NCBI GenBank assembly: GCA_030770545.1
Contig: CM061102.1
Coordinates: forward strand, 13,570,501 to 13,634,500
Length of the DNA: 64,000 bases
Origin: Macropodus opercularis
Lineage: Eukaryota; Chordata; Actinopteri; Anabantiformes; Osphronemidae
Direction of reading: 5' to 3'
Positions 25,081-41,661 of the stretch are shown piece by piece (the stretch's first letter is position 1; the number at the start of each line of letters is the position of its first letter). The notes below the pieces were generated by a model that did not search any database, was not told the DNA's origin, and saw only the letters and a list, made by a program, of their open reading frames with translations. A program made the translations under genes and the position numbers.

Positions 25081-27374
25081 AGGGAGATCAAAGAGGAGCA
25101 GAGGAGAGAAAGGGGAAACGAGAGGAGAGAACGAGATGATGAGGCAACAGGGATACCTTGACCTTTAACCAGGCCTTCGTTTCCCAGTTCTTCATTCTTC
25201 AAGATCAGACAAGGGCGTTTAATACACACACTGCACATACAGCGTTTCACCACAGAGCTCTCATATCCATGGTTTCGTCAGACTCTTACAACAACATCAT
25301 CAGCAAAAACAAATGATACCCCTGATCATCTAGAAATCGACGGACCACCACTTAAAAAAAGAGAATAAACGGCCTACGTAGCACTCACCTTGTCATCTTG
25401 CTTGCTTAGGAATCGTTGCTGTGAGTGATGGAGACCTACATGTAGCATTGTCCTTTCTGTAATGTCCAGCGCTTTAGTCTTCTTCCAGCCTGGAGAGGTT
25501 TCTGCACAGAATGTCACAGAGGTGTCACTGGTTCAAATTTACATCACCTCGTAAATGCAGAATATGAAAATTGAGATTCAGCTTCGTAGCTTGTAATGCA
25601 TTCTCTGTGTCCATTTCAGACACTCGCTTACTTGGGGTACTTTCATCGACTTGTTTGATTGAAGTCATATGCCTGACTGGCATCTCACCCACCTGCTGTA
25701 CATGTCATAGCCAGATAAGACAAACCAGAAGAGTCCTGAAACGTTCACAATTCAATGGAACAAATCCAGAGAGAGACAGAAAACTATGGCATTCAGGTAA
25801 ATTTAAGGATCCCGAAAAGCCAAGAGCCACGACACCACACAAAAGGGAACAAAATGACAAGTCCTCAACCAGGAAACATAAATTGTTGTTAAGTAATTTT
25901 GTCTATGTGTGTGGGCAGATTCACGTCACACACCGACATCTAGTGGCAACAAGTCGTCATAGCAGCTTTATTAGTAATTACAGTATAGTACAGTATATGC
26001 TGTATGTATAACCGGGACCCATGAACTCTCTATTTTTAATATCCTGGCCAAAGTTGCATCATCATCCTCACCTTCATCACCGGCAGAAGAGGCAAACAGG
26101 CAGCAGACTTTGTCCAGCTGTCACAGTTGGCAGAGAGAAAACAGATTTCACATCCCTTCCTGTATACTACCATCAGTCATAAAGCATGATTGATGATGAT
26201 GTCGGGAAGTTTATGAAAGCACAGTGAAAAGTTTTGTTTTGCAGAAACATCACATCATGTGAGAGGGTCCTGCACTCACACACAATTAATCAATTACATG
26301 AATCATCATTCTTAGGGCGTGCACAGTGTGATGCACATTTTAAATCGGACAGTGCGATTAGAAAGCGTCGCAGACCACAAGAAGACCCACGGAAGCCAAA
26401 CTTCCTGCTCTGGCAGACAGGTAAAACTCTTGTCGGTACTGTTCAACGCTTCGCTGCGTTGTTTATCACTTTGTGTGCGTAACGGCTGATAAATCTGTGG
26501 CTCTGGGACTTTCTCGCCGTGGTTGCATGCGCTCAAGTAACTCTCCCTTTCGACCATCACTCCTGTGTCAGGAAGTTCAAAAACAAAAAAAATGTGGTTG
26601 TGTGAGATTCTCCTGTCCACCATTTCCTTCTGCCTTTATGGTTCACAGGCCTCTGGTGGTTGGAACAGGCAGTGCTTTAACCTGTGAACGAATAACTGCA
26701 AAACTAAGACAAAGCATATGTCACCAGCACAAAACATCTCACACTGTGGTTTCTGCAGTCACTGGCAACATTTTGATGACTGTCTGAAAGGGATGAACTC
26801 AGGCGCATAGTGTAATATCACCAGGAGCATCTGATCTGCCGCCAACCAAAGACAATCAACGGAAGAAGCAAAGAGACAGGTAACACACAGTGTACAGTAG
26901 TTACAGATGTGGCTATGGAAACACACACAGAAAGAAGCATAGAGCCAGAAAAAAATTATGTCGTGTGAGTAATAACCTACAACACAAATTGTTACTCGGT
27001 TGAACCACAACTACATCATTTCATGCCACTGTTGTTGAACGATATCGTTTCTCAGACATCTTTGGCTTTAGATGGTGTGACTCATGGGTGGAACCACACT
27101 ATTACAGGTCTTTTTTAACCAACTAGTGGCTTATTGTGCCCAGGACTATGAGGAAACAGTTTGTGTGCAGTGCCAGTAAAGGTTTCTGTCAAGGGGTGTG
27201 GTAGCAGATAAAGTTTCTGCCGTGCTTTTATTACACATCACATGTGGACGGTGACAGTGCACAATTAACTGTCAGTCAACCAGTCACTTATGGTTATAGT
27301 TCGGTCACAAACAACCTGTAAAAGACGTGTAACTGAGGGTTAAACCCAAACGCAGGTCGTTCTGCAAGATTTGT

Positions 27375-28673
27375 TTTATTGCAGCAAATAAATAACTTGA
27401 TTTACAAACCGTACTTTAGAAAATGAATTTAACTCTTCATGATCACTTGGTTCTTCTGTAGGAACCTTGGTGGTCATCAAGACAGACTATTAAAAAGCTT
27501 AATCTTCATGCTCCGTCTGTAAAAACATAACGCATAATTAAGAGAAATGCATTTTGGTTTGGTTGCATGATCACAAATCTTCAAATAGAATAATAATTAA
27601 ATTTTGTATTTGTTTATTTTGAATTCTTTATTTAATAAACTTTCCTTTTAAGGCATGCTCAAAAATAACGAAAAATCTCACCAAGAAGATTTAAGTTAAT
27701 AATAATATACTGTACAGTTGAACTCTATTATTTATATTTAGAATTAGAGCCACTAATGACTGTACATACACATTCACAGTAGAGTGAATAGACAAAACTG
27801 AACAGCATCCAGATTACGTGAGCAAGCGATTTCATTATCACTGTGCCCTACCATGCACCTTAGGTTTCCTGATAAACATGAATCATTTGTGTTGTTCCTG
27901 TTTGTTGGGCTGTTTGTTCATCGTGGAAAATATTATATGGTTTTATCGTTTCCCTTCAACTTTCATCCACCCTTGCGAGGAAATTGTGCCAGATAGACTT
28001 TGTTCTAATTGTAAAATAATATAATAATATCTTTCATCAATCCCTGTGCATGTGGACGTTTGTTTCTTGATTGGAAAACATAACAAGCTGTCACGATACT
28101 ATGTCTTAGTTTTTTTGTATACCTTGTTATAGATAAGAGACGATAAAGTTAAATTTGAAAGTATTTGTGCCAATTTGATTGTTAATCTACATTTAATATC
28201 AAATCTAAGAACATTTTTATAGCACAGCTTGATGTCCAGACAAAGTGCATTACTCTACTGGATTGTAATGAACATGCAAGTGAACTCATCAAGGCAAAGT
28301 AAAGAGTGTCCATCTTGACTATTTTCTATAGTAAACTGTACTGAGGTGCATCCAAATGAAATTTGTCTTGATGAAAGGACACGCACCTGTATATGGATCT
28401 ATGGTTTACACTGCATGCCAAGACAGAAAGTAATACACAAAGCCTAGTTCTATAGCTTTGAGTGTATCCAGGGCGACTGAAGAACGGCTTTGTTCAGGGA
28501 CTATACAAACCAAATAAAGAGTCTTGTTCACACAACATGAGGATGGCTTGAGGATTCATTTTTTAAGACAACACTGTTAGACAGTGCACTTCCTAACGTT
28601 GTGTTGTTTGTCTCTACACCACAGAGCTAGAGAAATGTATTTGAAAAAAAAAAAGTATTCAAACAGGGGACCT
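27375..28673 (-). other. 3' UTR of tmprss2-like copy A with poly(A) signal
   Basis: Downstream of the copy A stop codon on the minus strand, an AATAAA signal occurs at 27375-27380 inside a block (about 27370-27415) that closely matches the block around the copy B signal (34882-34925). The shared block suggests that the duplicated unit included the transcript end. The 3' UTR would be about 1.3 kb. Confidence 0.5.
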
Positions 28674-31600
28674 TTAACTCTGTACCTGCATTTGTTCATA
28701 GATCCAGTCAATAAAATAAGACACGTTGCCGTAGACTCCTGGTCGGTTCCTCTCTGCGCAACCAATCCCCCAGCTGGTGTCCCCCGTCAGCCACCAGACA
28801 CCTCCCTCCTTGGCCACCAGGGGACCTCCGCTGTCACCCTGTAGCAGACAGGACAGATCTCTAGTTTAGGTGAGTGTGTACATGTACAGTATGTGGGAGA
28901 CACAGATCACAAACCCAGACTAACCTGACATGTGTCCACGCCTCCCTGAAGGTCTCCAGCACAGATCATGGTCTTGGTGACTTGTCCATTCAACGCACCG
29001 TGTCTGTTACACGTCTCTCTGTCGTAAATGGTCACCTGGGCCTGATTTAGTATGTCAGGGGATGGTCCTGGAAAAAAAACAACAAATGTAGACGCAATAT
29101 TTGAACAAATACAAACAAACCCAGACAACACACGGGCAGTTATACTTGACTCTGAAGCCTTTGTCTCACCGGATGGTCGTGTAGTTCCCCACCCTGTGAT
29201 CCAGCCTTGATGCTCAGAATAAAGGTTCACTCCAACGTTAGGAAGACACACTGGCCTCACTGTACCTGAGGAATAAAGACGGACTTGAAGTGTTTCTCCG
29301 ACCAGTGAAGATGTAAACTGAGAGCTCACATCGTTAAATCGATGAAATACTTTTAATTTACCAGTCATCTTTAGAGGTGTGTCCAGCTTCAGGAGAGCTA
29401 CGTCACAGTCAAAGGTTTTCACGTTAAACTTTTCATGCTTGATGATGTTCTTCACTTTTTTCCAAGACGATTTCATTTCTGACAAGCTGTTGCTTCCAGA
29501 GTATACCCTCCATTTATCAGAGCGGCTGTCCCTGCAACAAAACACACTGATACGTTCAACAATAGCCACATATTTATAAGAAAAATGTTATAAACAATGC
29601 GTCCAAAACAAGTTAAATGCTTTGTGCTGTGAAGATCAGAAAGAAATTTAAATAAAGATAAACTCCATGTCCTACATGTACGATAACCTTGAGTCACGTA
29701 CTGACACATGAGAGTTATGTATTAATGACTGCTGTCAATAGGTTATAAATTAAAATTTCAAAGCAGTAATAGTTATATATAAAGGTTAAGCCTGTTTTAT
29801 TAGGCTGTAAAAATGACGCACATTGTATTAGTGTTAATTGCCCCACGGTTATGTAAAAATACTTTTGTATATTTATTGATCTGACAACAGACAGCAACAG
29901 AGCAGTATCAGCTGATATGAACTGAACTTTACTTCAGGTAAAGGTAAACAGAGCAGGAACTCACGACTGGAAGCAGTGTGCAGCAGTCAGGATCCAGTAA
30001 GGGCTGATAACGGAGCCTCCACAGACGTGTCGTTGGTTAAACTGGAGACTGACCTGCCACGGCCAGGCTCCGTTTACCGCCTGTGTACCGCCCACAATAC
30101 GAGAACCGGGGGCTGCAGAACTTTTTCCACACTCTGAATATAGAGGAACAGATGAATATTAACCCTGAGAGTAACTAAAAACACCCCATAACACATAATC
30201 TTAGATTAATGAAGCATCTTACCAATACACTGAAGTGTGACAGCCGTAGATGAACAAGTTCGGCTACGAAGGGGACAAAAAATAGCAGGAGCTGTGTTTG
30301 AGATCTTAACGGAAATCTTTTGTGTCCTTGCTGTACTATGTGGAAATGTTAGGTTTTGGTAATGGGTGGGTAAAGGTGGGTTTGCATACCTGTGAGTGAA
30401 CTTGGTTTGTAAAGGTGGTCTGTAGTTAGATTGCTGTTTTAGCCTCATGTATCCTTTGGAGGCCAGGGATCCTGCATTGGTTCGGCTGTAGGACACATAA
30501 TCCTTCCTGTGGGACAGAAGACAAGAGCAGACTTGATGAGCTTCATTTAGCCTTTCAGACGTTCCTACGCCATCTATTCCTCCTACTCATGGAAAATACA
30601 TGAGTATCAAACATAAACACGTATTTGCAGCAGTGAAATTCACTGCTGGTATTTCACTTCTGGCTTTTATTAAGTGGTTGAAGAAGTGAAGGATTGGAGA
30701 AGACAGCGTGCACCTGTTGTAGCCTATCTGTTCACACGCAGATCTCCCATAATCCTTATTCCAGTTGTCAGAACACACAGGCATCCACATTTTGTAGTCT
30801 GGTGAGTACATCTGCAGCATAGAGTTGGTCCCGTAAAGACGAACTGGAGCACAGAAAGAACAGTAGCATTGAGTTACCACGGTTACTGATGTGATATTCA
30901 ACGGGACACCGTGCATGTCTTACAGCAGTGAGCTTCATCTTCTCCATCTGAACAGTCTCTGACACCATCACACCAGCGAGAGTGGCTCAGGCACTTGTCA
31001 GACTCGTGTCCGCACGACTTTCCCAGTAAACAGCGGTAGAACACTGCAAACACACGTATGCAGTGAACAGTATGCGCATACTGTAAGATCAGAAATTAAC
31101 ATCTACAGAGTAATGAACTTACAGAAGTACCAGATCAAGATACCAATCATCACCAGGACAATCACAGCGAGTAGTGGAAACAGAAAATGTGCAGGGTGGC
31201 ATTTCTTTTTTCCTAGAAGGAAATAAAATGACGTTCTGGTGTTAAAATTGGTTATACAAAAATAGTGTGAGAAAAATCTATTCTGTGTCGTGTGCCAATT
31301 TCCAAATTTACTGATTTGCAACTGCAAATGTTATTTCTACAGTACACAGTATTGTATATGAGAGATGTATACTCTAGGGACAGTTATTCTCTACCTCACT
31401 GCTGCATTAATAGGACTTTTTATACATTATAAAGCACAGAACAACATACTGTACACAATAAACCATCATACAGGACTTTTGTGGAATCAACTCAATTTAG
31501 TCTTAGGTTCAATCAAGATAATATGAAAATAAATATCTAAGGTTCATGTGTTGAAGGTTGGTGAATTTAACATCACTACAAACGTAAAGAAATCTGAAAA

Positions 31601-32425
31601 AGAAAAATAATCATTTTGAGTAAAGGAAAATTAATGTAGATGTGTAAAGCTGATAGTTAGATAGATCCAGTATAAGGTTTGATGAAACAAAGTTCATCAC
31701 AAATGTCTGACAAAAAATAACTAAGCGTACTAAAGTATGTTCAGTTAAGCTCTAACTGTAACATCACAAGTTCTTGCTTTCTGTGGTTCTATTTTGAGCA
31801 ATACACACGTTTAAAATTCCTTCAGATTAATATTTTCGCCAGATGCAGAGATATTTTAATGTACAATAGGGAAAGTTTAATTAGGAGCGTAATACATTCA
31901 AATAAGATAAACAGTCTGGCTGTCAGTGGGAAAAACTCTGTTGAGAGTAAAAATAAATAAATGGAGATGAATATTTTTACTTGTTACTTAATGCAAACTA
32001 ATATTTACCCACTATTTATGAGTCGATGACGGCTGATGATAAAGTAAACAGCAGTGTACCTTTCTTTTGTTCTGTAATATGCGGGTTTCCAGGAGTTACA
32101 GTGTGGTGGGTGTTGATGGGTTGGGCAATCACTTCAACATAGGTGGGAGGATCCTTGGGGAGAGATGGGTCAAACTCTGGATGTGGTGAGTATGGAGGGG
32201 GCCTTGCTTCTTCATGGCTAAAACCCATGTTATCATACACAGGGGGTGGTTCCTGCAAGCAAAGAAGACAGGTTGTATGATAAAATGATCTCTGACAGTG
32301 AGGTAAATATGTGTCCCAGCAACATTTAGAATTAGCCGTTGATATTATGTATGTGGTCAACGCTGTGTAATACAGGCAAACATTGCTTCTAAGGGGGAAA
32401 CAGACCTTACCTGACTATTATTCAT
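28674..32425 (-). CDS. tmprss2: TMPRSS2-like type II transmembrane serine protease, copy A
   Basis: Cell-surface trypsin-like protease. Twelve in-frame coding exons: 32411-32425, 32060-32252, 31123-31212, 30924-31043, 30714-30843, 30390-30506, 30223-30263, 29965-30133, 29362-29531, 29170-29265, 28925-29067, 28674-28838, giving 482 aa (human TMPRSS2 492). Order: proline-rich cytoplasmic tail (1-69) with PPVY, PPPY and PPTY motifs, TM segment (about 78-98), LDLa (about 100-139), SRCR (about 140-235), zymogen site R247|IVGG, His288 in AAHC, Asp335, Ser431 in GDSGGP, and Asp425 giving Arg/Lys specificity. The SRCR start RLYGTNSMLQMYSP and neighbouring dscam favour TMPRSS2 over TMPRSS4/13. A probable noncoding first exon ends at 32647 (donor GTGAGT) and splices to 32438. 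Odd: Cys334 directly before the catalytic Asp (DCDVALL), where NDIALL is usual. Confidence 0.93.
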
Positions 32426-32647
32426 CCTTATGTTGGTCCTGACTCCCCAAGAAAGAAAATGTCAAACCTGAAAATAAAGGTGACTTGTCCAAAACTGCAG
32501 CAACCGTCAGAGCAGTATTAACAAAATAAGAATAAAAACTAACTCCCTCATCTCAATAATGTTTCAGACTCGGGAACATTCTTATTCTTCCGAACAGTTT
32601 ATTGACAACAGCTTTATATTTCATAAAAATGTACTTTTACACTCACC

Positions 32648-34557
32648 TATTCTTACAAAAGTCTTCCACACTCAGATCCGGTTTGTCTCTTCACTCTGTC
32701 TTACTCCCTCTGTCTCTGGTTCGGTTTATTCCTTTAAGTTGTCAGCAGCGGTGACCACTCCCTTTTTCTGATGGGCGCACCAAACGATTCATGGAGCACT
32801 CAGACGCACCGTATAAAAGCAGAGGCAGGTATTTACTGCCTGAAACCCTGTTAGTTATTATGTTGCTTTGCAGGCTTTAGGATAAGAAGAAAACAAACAG
32901 GGACTGGGTTCATCCTGCCGCGAATGATTGGCTGTTTAATTCCATTAGGAAATCTTAACTGAGAAATTCAAGCTTTTCCAGAATTTTATGAGTTTCAAGT
33001 TCAACTTTGATCTGTTGTTGACCTACGTAAGTGTAGTAGTGGCATGCAGCCATAAAAATAAACAGCTGTCAGGATCATCTGTGACGTCACACAGATGATT
33101 TTTTACCAAGCAGGTAAAAAAACAGAACCTGGCAGCAGGTCGAAGCAAAGAATTTAGTTTAAAAAGTTGCATAGCGATGTCATTGTTGTAAACAAAACAT
33201 GTGTCACACATTTCATTGCCTGTGGAGATATTAGCACTTAACCCTCATGGGGTTAAGCCTTCGATGAGGTTAAACTAGGGGGCGCTCAAAGCTCAAAAAC
33301 CACACAGACAGATGGTAAATCACAACACGCTTCATCTAGATGAACGGTTGGACGAACTTGTTTAGAGGACAGAAGAATCTTTGTTATATCTTTGCAGGGA
33401 CCCTTCTCTGGATCTAGCTCGTATTCCCAACAGGCCATCATTTTGTAAGCATCCGTTTATTACAATATCATGTATGCAATGAAACAAACTTGGTGCCAAA
33501 TCAGTCATTCTTTATCTTTTAACAGTTTCATTTTAGTAGTTAAACAATTATCCAGACGTTATTGAAATAGAACGATTTTTTTTGGAAGGTTTATCAAATG
33601 CACTGTGCATATTCATATCACATGCATCACGGGTCAATAGCTGTTCCTGCCAGGGGAAGGCACTGTGACACAGCAGATCAAACACAAAGTGCAGTCCTGC
33701 TTGTTTCACATATCTGCACACGCACAGTTTCCTTTTCCACCAGTGTCAACGCATTTCAGGGCTAAACTCTACATTCGTAGTCAAGTTCAACTATGACGTG
33801 TTTTAATAATTAATTAAACAGCCACATTTGAGCAGTTATACTGATGAGCTATTAAAATGCTACTTACTACATATACTCTAAACAGAAATAACTGAACACA
33901 TGGAACTGTTCATTTATTCAGTGCAGGTTTATTTAGTTAAACTTCAAGTTGATTTTTTTTTTCTTTTTATTTAAAAATAACAAATAGTTTTATAGTGATA
34001 AAGACAAAGTGCATAAAAGGTTCATTATCATCCTTCATGAAACCACATGGTGCAGTCTCTCTAGATATCAGACTACCTAAAAATTTATTAAACAAATGTA
34101 ATGGACATACTATAATATACTATGACTGGTGTTTCTTGTTGCCCAGGTATGTTGTTTAAATTGATTATTCAGGCATTAAATGAATAAATAGAACTGCATT
34201 ATAACGTTATAAGGTGATATCAACAGAAAACCGAAAACAGCAAGCACAGCCAATACAGCAATAGAAAGAAAGAAAGAAACCACTGGTGTCCTGGGCAACA
34301 AGCAAAGAAATGGCTCAACACAGCTCTCACTCCAACGAGAGTTGCACCCCAGTATTAAATATTTCCTTCAAAACAAAAAAAGGGAAGTGTGCACGTACTG
34401 TCCCTTTATGTACGTGTATGTACAGGGATTGTAAAGCTATGTGTAAAAAGCGTCCACCAATAAAAGTCCAAAGAGACCAAATTGAAATGTTCAGAGAAGT
34501 TAACTCCTATCGCTACACTGTACACCTGCACTCGAAGGCTTGTACACTGCTTATCAT

Positions 34558-34625
<68 letters not shown>

Positions 34626-34886
34626 GCACAAACGCATGAGGAAATAGATCAAAGGAAACAGTGCAGTGTCAATAAAGGAACAGTTCTGGAAAATGATTCA
34701 GGTGCGTTAACCGATAAGCTTCTACGGTAATTTCAGATTAATGTGACACAGAACCATTAATCATGCAGACTCATGCAGGGATCCCTGTTTACTGCTGGTG
34801 ACCCAATAACCTACATACGAATACTGTTTTAGTAAAATCCAATTTGAAAGTCACCATTACATCCAACGACTGAAAGAAACATTTGT
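32648..34886. other. intergenic region between the tandem tmprss2-like genes
   Basis: Upstream flank of copy A and downstream flank of copy B. A long CA microsatellite lies at 34559-34624. No exon or other gene was recognised. A TATAAAA at 32812-32818 is on the plus strand, the wrong orientation for copy A. Confidence 0.6.
34559..34624. repeat. (CA)n microsatellite, 33 units
   Basis: Uninterrupted CA run read directly; produces long threonine/histidine or cysteine/valine frames that are not genes. Confidence 0.97.
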
Positions 34887-35593
34887 TTTATTATAGCAAA
34901 TAAATAGCTGGATTTACAAACAAAAATATAACCTGTTCTAAGCATAAAATATAGAAGATTGACCTGAGCTGTATGTTAAGAATAATCTGTCAATATTCAA
35001 AAGTCTTCCTGGTCAATAAGCATCATTTGTGCAAGTGAATTTAAAAAGAGACATGGGTTAATGACAGAGTTCTCTTCATGGGCGATCACATTCTGTCAGT
35101 CGTCCTGTTAGGACAAAAAGCAAAATGACGTCCTGATATAAGGATGTTGTTTACTTTCTTATAAACCTGCTGACTGCAAGACAAAATAGCTTCATGTGAT
35201 TAAAGCCTCACATGCGGGGAGCTAAAAACGTCTGTTCTTTGTTATGGCAGTTGGTGAAATACGATATGCTTATCTGCCTACATCCCAACCCTTTCTCGGT
35301 TGCTACATTATGCCAGGAAAATCCACAGGCGCACAACGTACATAAAAGACTTGAGAAGGAGCTGGTCTGGCTGCTTCTCACCTGTTCCCGTCTTCTTGCT
35401 GAGATAAGCTAATCACCTACAGGCTCTATTGTTTCAGGTATGAAAGTGCTTCGGTGCTCGCATTGATTTTCAGCAACAATGCATCCTGGGAAACGCAGTG
35501 CACATTTATGCAGCTACTGTACAACTTTTCAAAAAGGAAACTAATGTAACCTTGCGTTCTCTTTGCTCAGCTTTAAAAGCCACGTCTTAGTTG
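34887..35593 (-). other. 3' UTR of tmprss2-like copy B with poly(A) signal
   Basis: An AATAAA signal on the minus strand at 34887-34892 lies in a block homologous to the copy A transcript end near 27375. The 3' UTR would be about 0.7 kb. Confidence 0.5.
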
Positions 35594-39779
<4,186 letters not shown>

Positions 39780-40429
39780 GCTGACACCAGTCCCACTGCC
39801 TCAGGAGGGAATTCTGGACAAGGTTGTACACACACAAGGTTTTAGTACTAAAAATTAATACGTCACCGTTTGTTACGCAACAGTCAGGTGCAGTTAGAGT
39901 ATAAATATATATACATACGTTTGGAATATCAGCTTTTTGCCTGGTAAATGTTATCAGATCACACAAATAGAGTAAGCTAAATAAATACAACGGTTTGGAA
40001 AGTCTGCAAACAGCAACAGCTGATGAAGATGTATTGTAAGAGTTATGAGGAAGGGAAATGATAGTTATGTCTGTCATTTGTTTATTATCTTCTAATCTAA
40101 CTTTCATCCATTTATTTTAAAAACGTGTATTTCAAAAAGTTAGTGATTAAAACCAAAGATCAAGTCTCAATATTTTAAATGTGTGTCATCAGATCAGCTA
40201 CCAAGATGCTTTGTCGCGTGCTGCTTATTATTATTATTGTAGCTACATGTAAAATAAAAGCTTAAAGGACCTAAATGTAATTTGCGCTGATGACAAATTA
40301 ATTCTAGAAACAAAGTAACACCTGTCAAACACTTGTTTCCTAGCGTGGAAGCACAAATCGACAACTACTCTGCGGCAACAAAAACAACACTAATGATGAA
40401 ACAATACATGATAATGCTCACACTTTACC

Positions 40430-41466
40430 TGAGTTGGCTTGAAGTTAAGTTGAAATGACCAAACTTCTTCAGAGCTGCGATCCTATCCGTCCCTTCACTT
40501 CCCGTTTGCGCGTCTCTGGGTCACTCCATTATTCAAAGTAAGGAACAGCCACGGCCACACCTTGTCGCTCTGTAAACGCCAGACACATGATTCATACGGC
40601 CCTCACGAAAATGTCGTAGGCAAACATGGGATCGGGATCGCGGCGATAAGGCGACCGTCGCACCGCAAGGATGAGCGCAGGAGTTACTGGATCTAATTAG
40701 CAGCGCGGTATAAACGTCCGGGGTAAAAAGTTAAAGTTCTCGGTGATCCCACCTGAAGATCTGCCTGCAACGCGCAAACCCTCCGTCATCCGTCAGTCAT
40801 TCCGCAAACAAGCAGCCGCTGATGACCTGACCCGGAGCTGCCGCTCACTCATTCAGAGAAATCAAAACACACACACACACACGCGGGTCTCACGCTGCAA
40901 TGTCCGTCCGCATCCAGCGGTTTCCATTAATTATTAGCGGACTTCCAAGTACCGATGGTCAAACGACTTTCAGACTCTGTCAATATGCAACTACTGCTGC
41001 AAATCACCGCGCACTGGCAGGAAAAGAAGAGGAAACATATCTGCTCAGATGTAAATGAGCAACACATTACAGCAGTAGTTCAACTTTTACTTTATTTCTT
41101 TATGCGACATTGAAAAACTCTGGCCAGTTTTGATAAACCTGCTGTAAGAAATGTAGTATATGTTCAGAGTTGTTTGACATAAGTTAATGTGTACGTATGG
41201 GTTGTTGCCAGTAAAGGGACAAACTTCCGTCAGGGAAATCTAACAAACGTGGATGTAAATGTGTACGTAAAAGAAGCAGAACCAAAACAAACAAACTTTA
41301 TACCGAACACTTTGCATATGACATGAAACGCGCGTGGCGCCATCTGGTGGCCGATGGGACAATTACAGTGTCGTAACTGAGTTTACGGTGCCTCACCTTC
41401 TTGTAGGTCGAACCTTCAGTAACAGTCAGTGCAGGTCGGTACAGTGGAAGGGTTCCACAAAAACTA
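40430..41466. other. intergenic region between tmprss2-like copy B and acat1
   Basis: Upstream flank of copy B; moderately GC-rich near 40560-40900, with a short CA run at about 40868. No gene recognised. A putative copy B promoter would lie here but no TATA box is evident. Confidence 0.55.
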
Positions 41467-41472
41467 TTTATT
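41467..41472 (-). other. acat1: acat1 poly(A) signal
   Basis: AATAAA on the minus strand, 190 bases after the acat1 stop codon, implying a short 3' UTR. Confidence 0.6.
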
Positions 41473-41661
41473 CAACCGTTTCATTTCAGTTAGTTAAATA
41501 TTTTCTTTCCATACAGGAGTGTTTAACATTGGAGTCATGATGTTGGTTTTACGGGTTAAGGCCACTGTGCGCTGCAGTTGTAACAGATCAATGCTTCACA
41601 GTTAAATGGAGTTTCCACATGTCTTCACGTTCGGAACTAAAAAGGTAGTCAGACAGTTATC

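Larger units (their letters stand above)
17151..27374. other. intergenic region between dscam and the tmprss2 pair
   Basis: No gene was recognised. The longest open frames (for example 20654-21187 plus and 25571-26011 plus) lack recognisable domains or splice context. Contents include a G/C-rich patch near 17610-17735, a possible tRNA-SINE remnant near 18810-18890, A/C/G homopolymers, CA/GT microsatellites and a stretch at 24730-25080 with enhancer-like texture. Confidence 0.6.

Noticed and set aside
25571..26011. 146-codon plus-strand frame
   Set aside because: No known domain, biased composition, no exon neighbours recognised.
32812..32818. TATAAAA motif upstream of tmprss2-like copy A
   Set aside because: It is on the plus strand while the gene is on the minus strand; no plus-strand gene follows.
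34286..34730. Open frames rich in Thr-His or Cys-Val
   Set aside because: Products of the CA microsatellite at 34559-34624.
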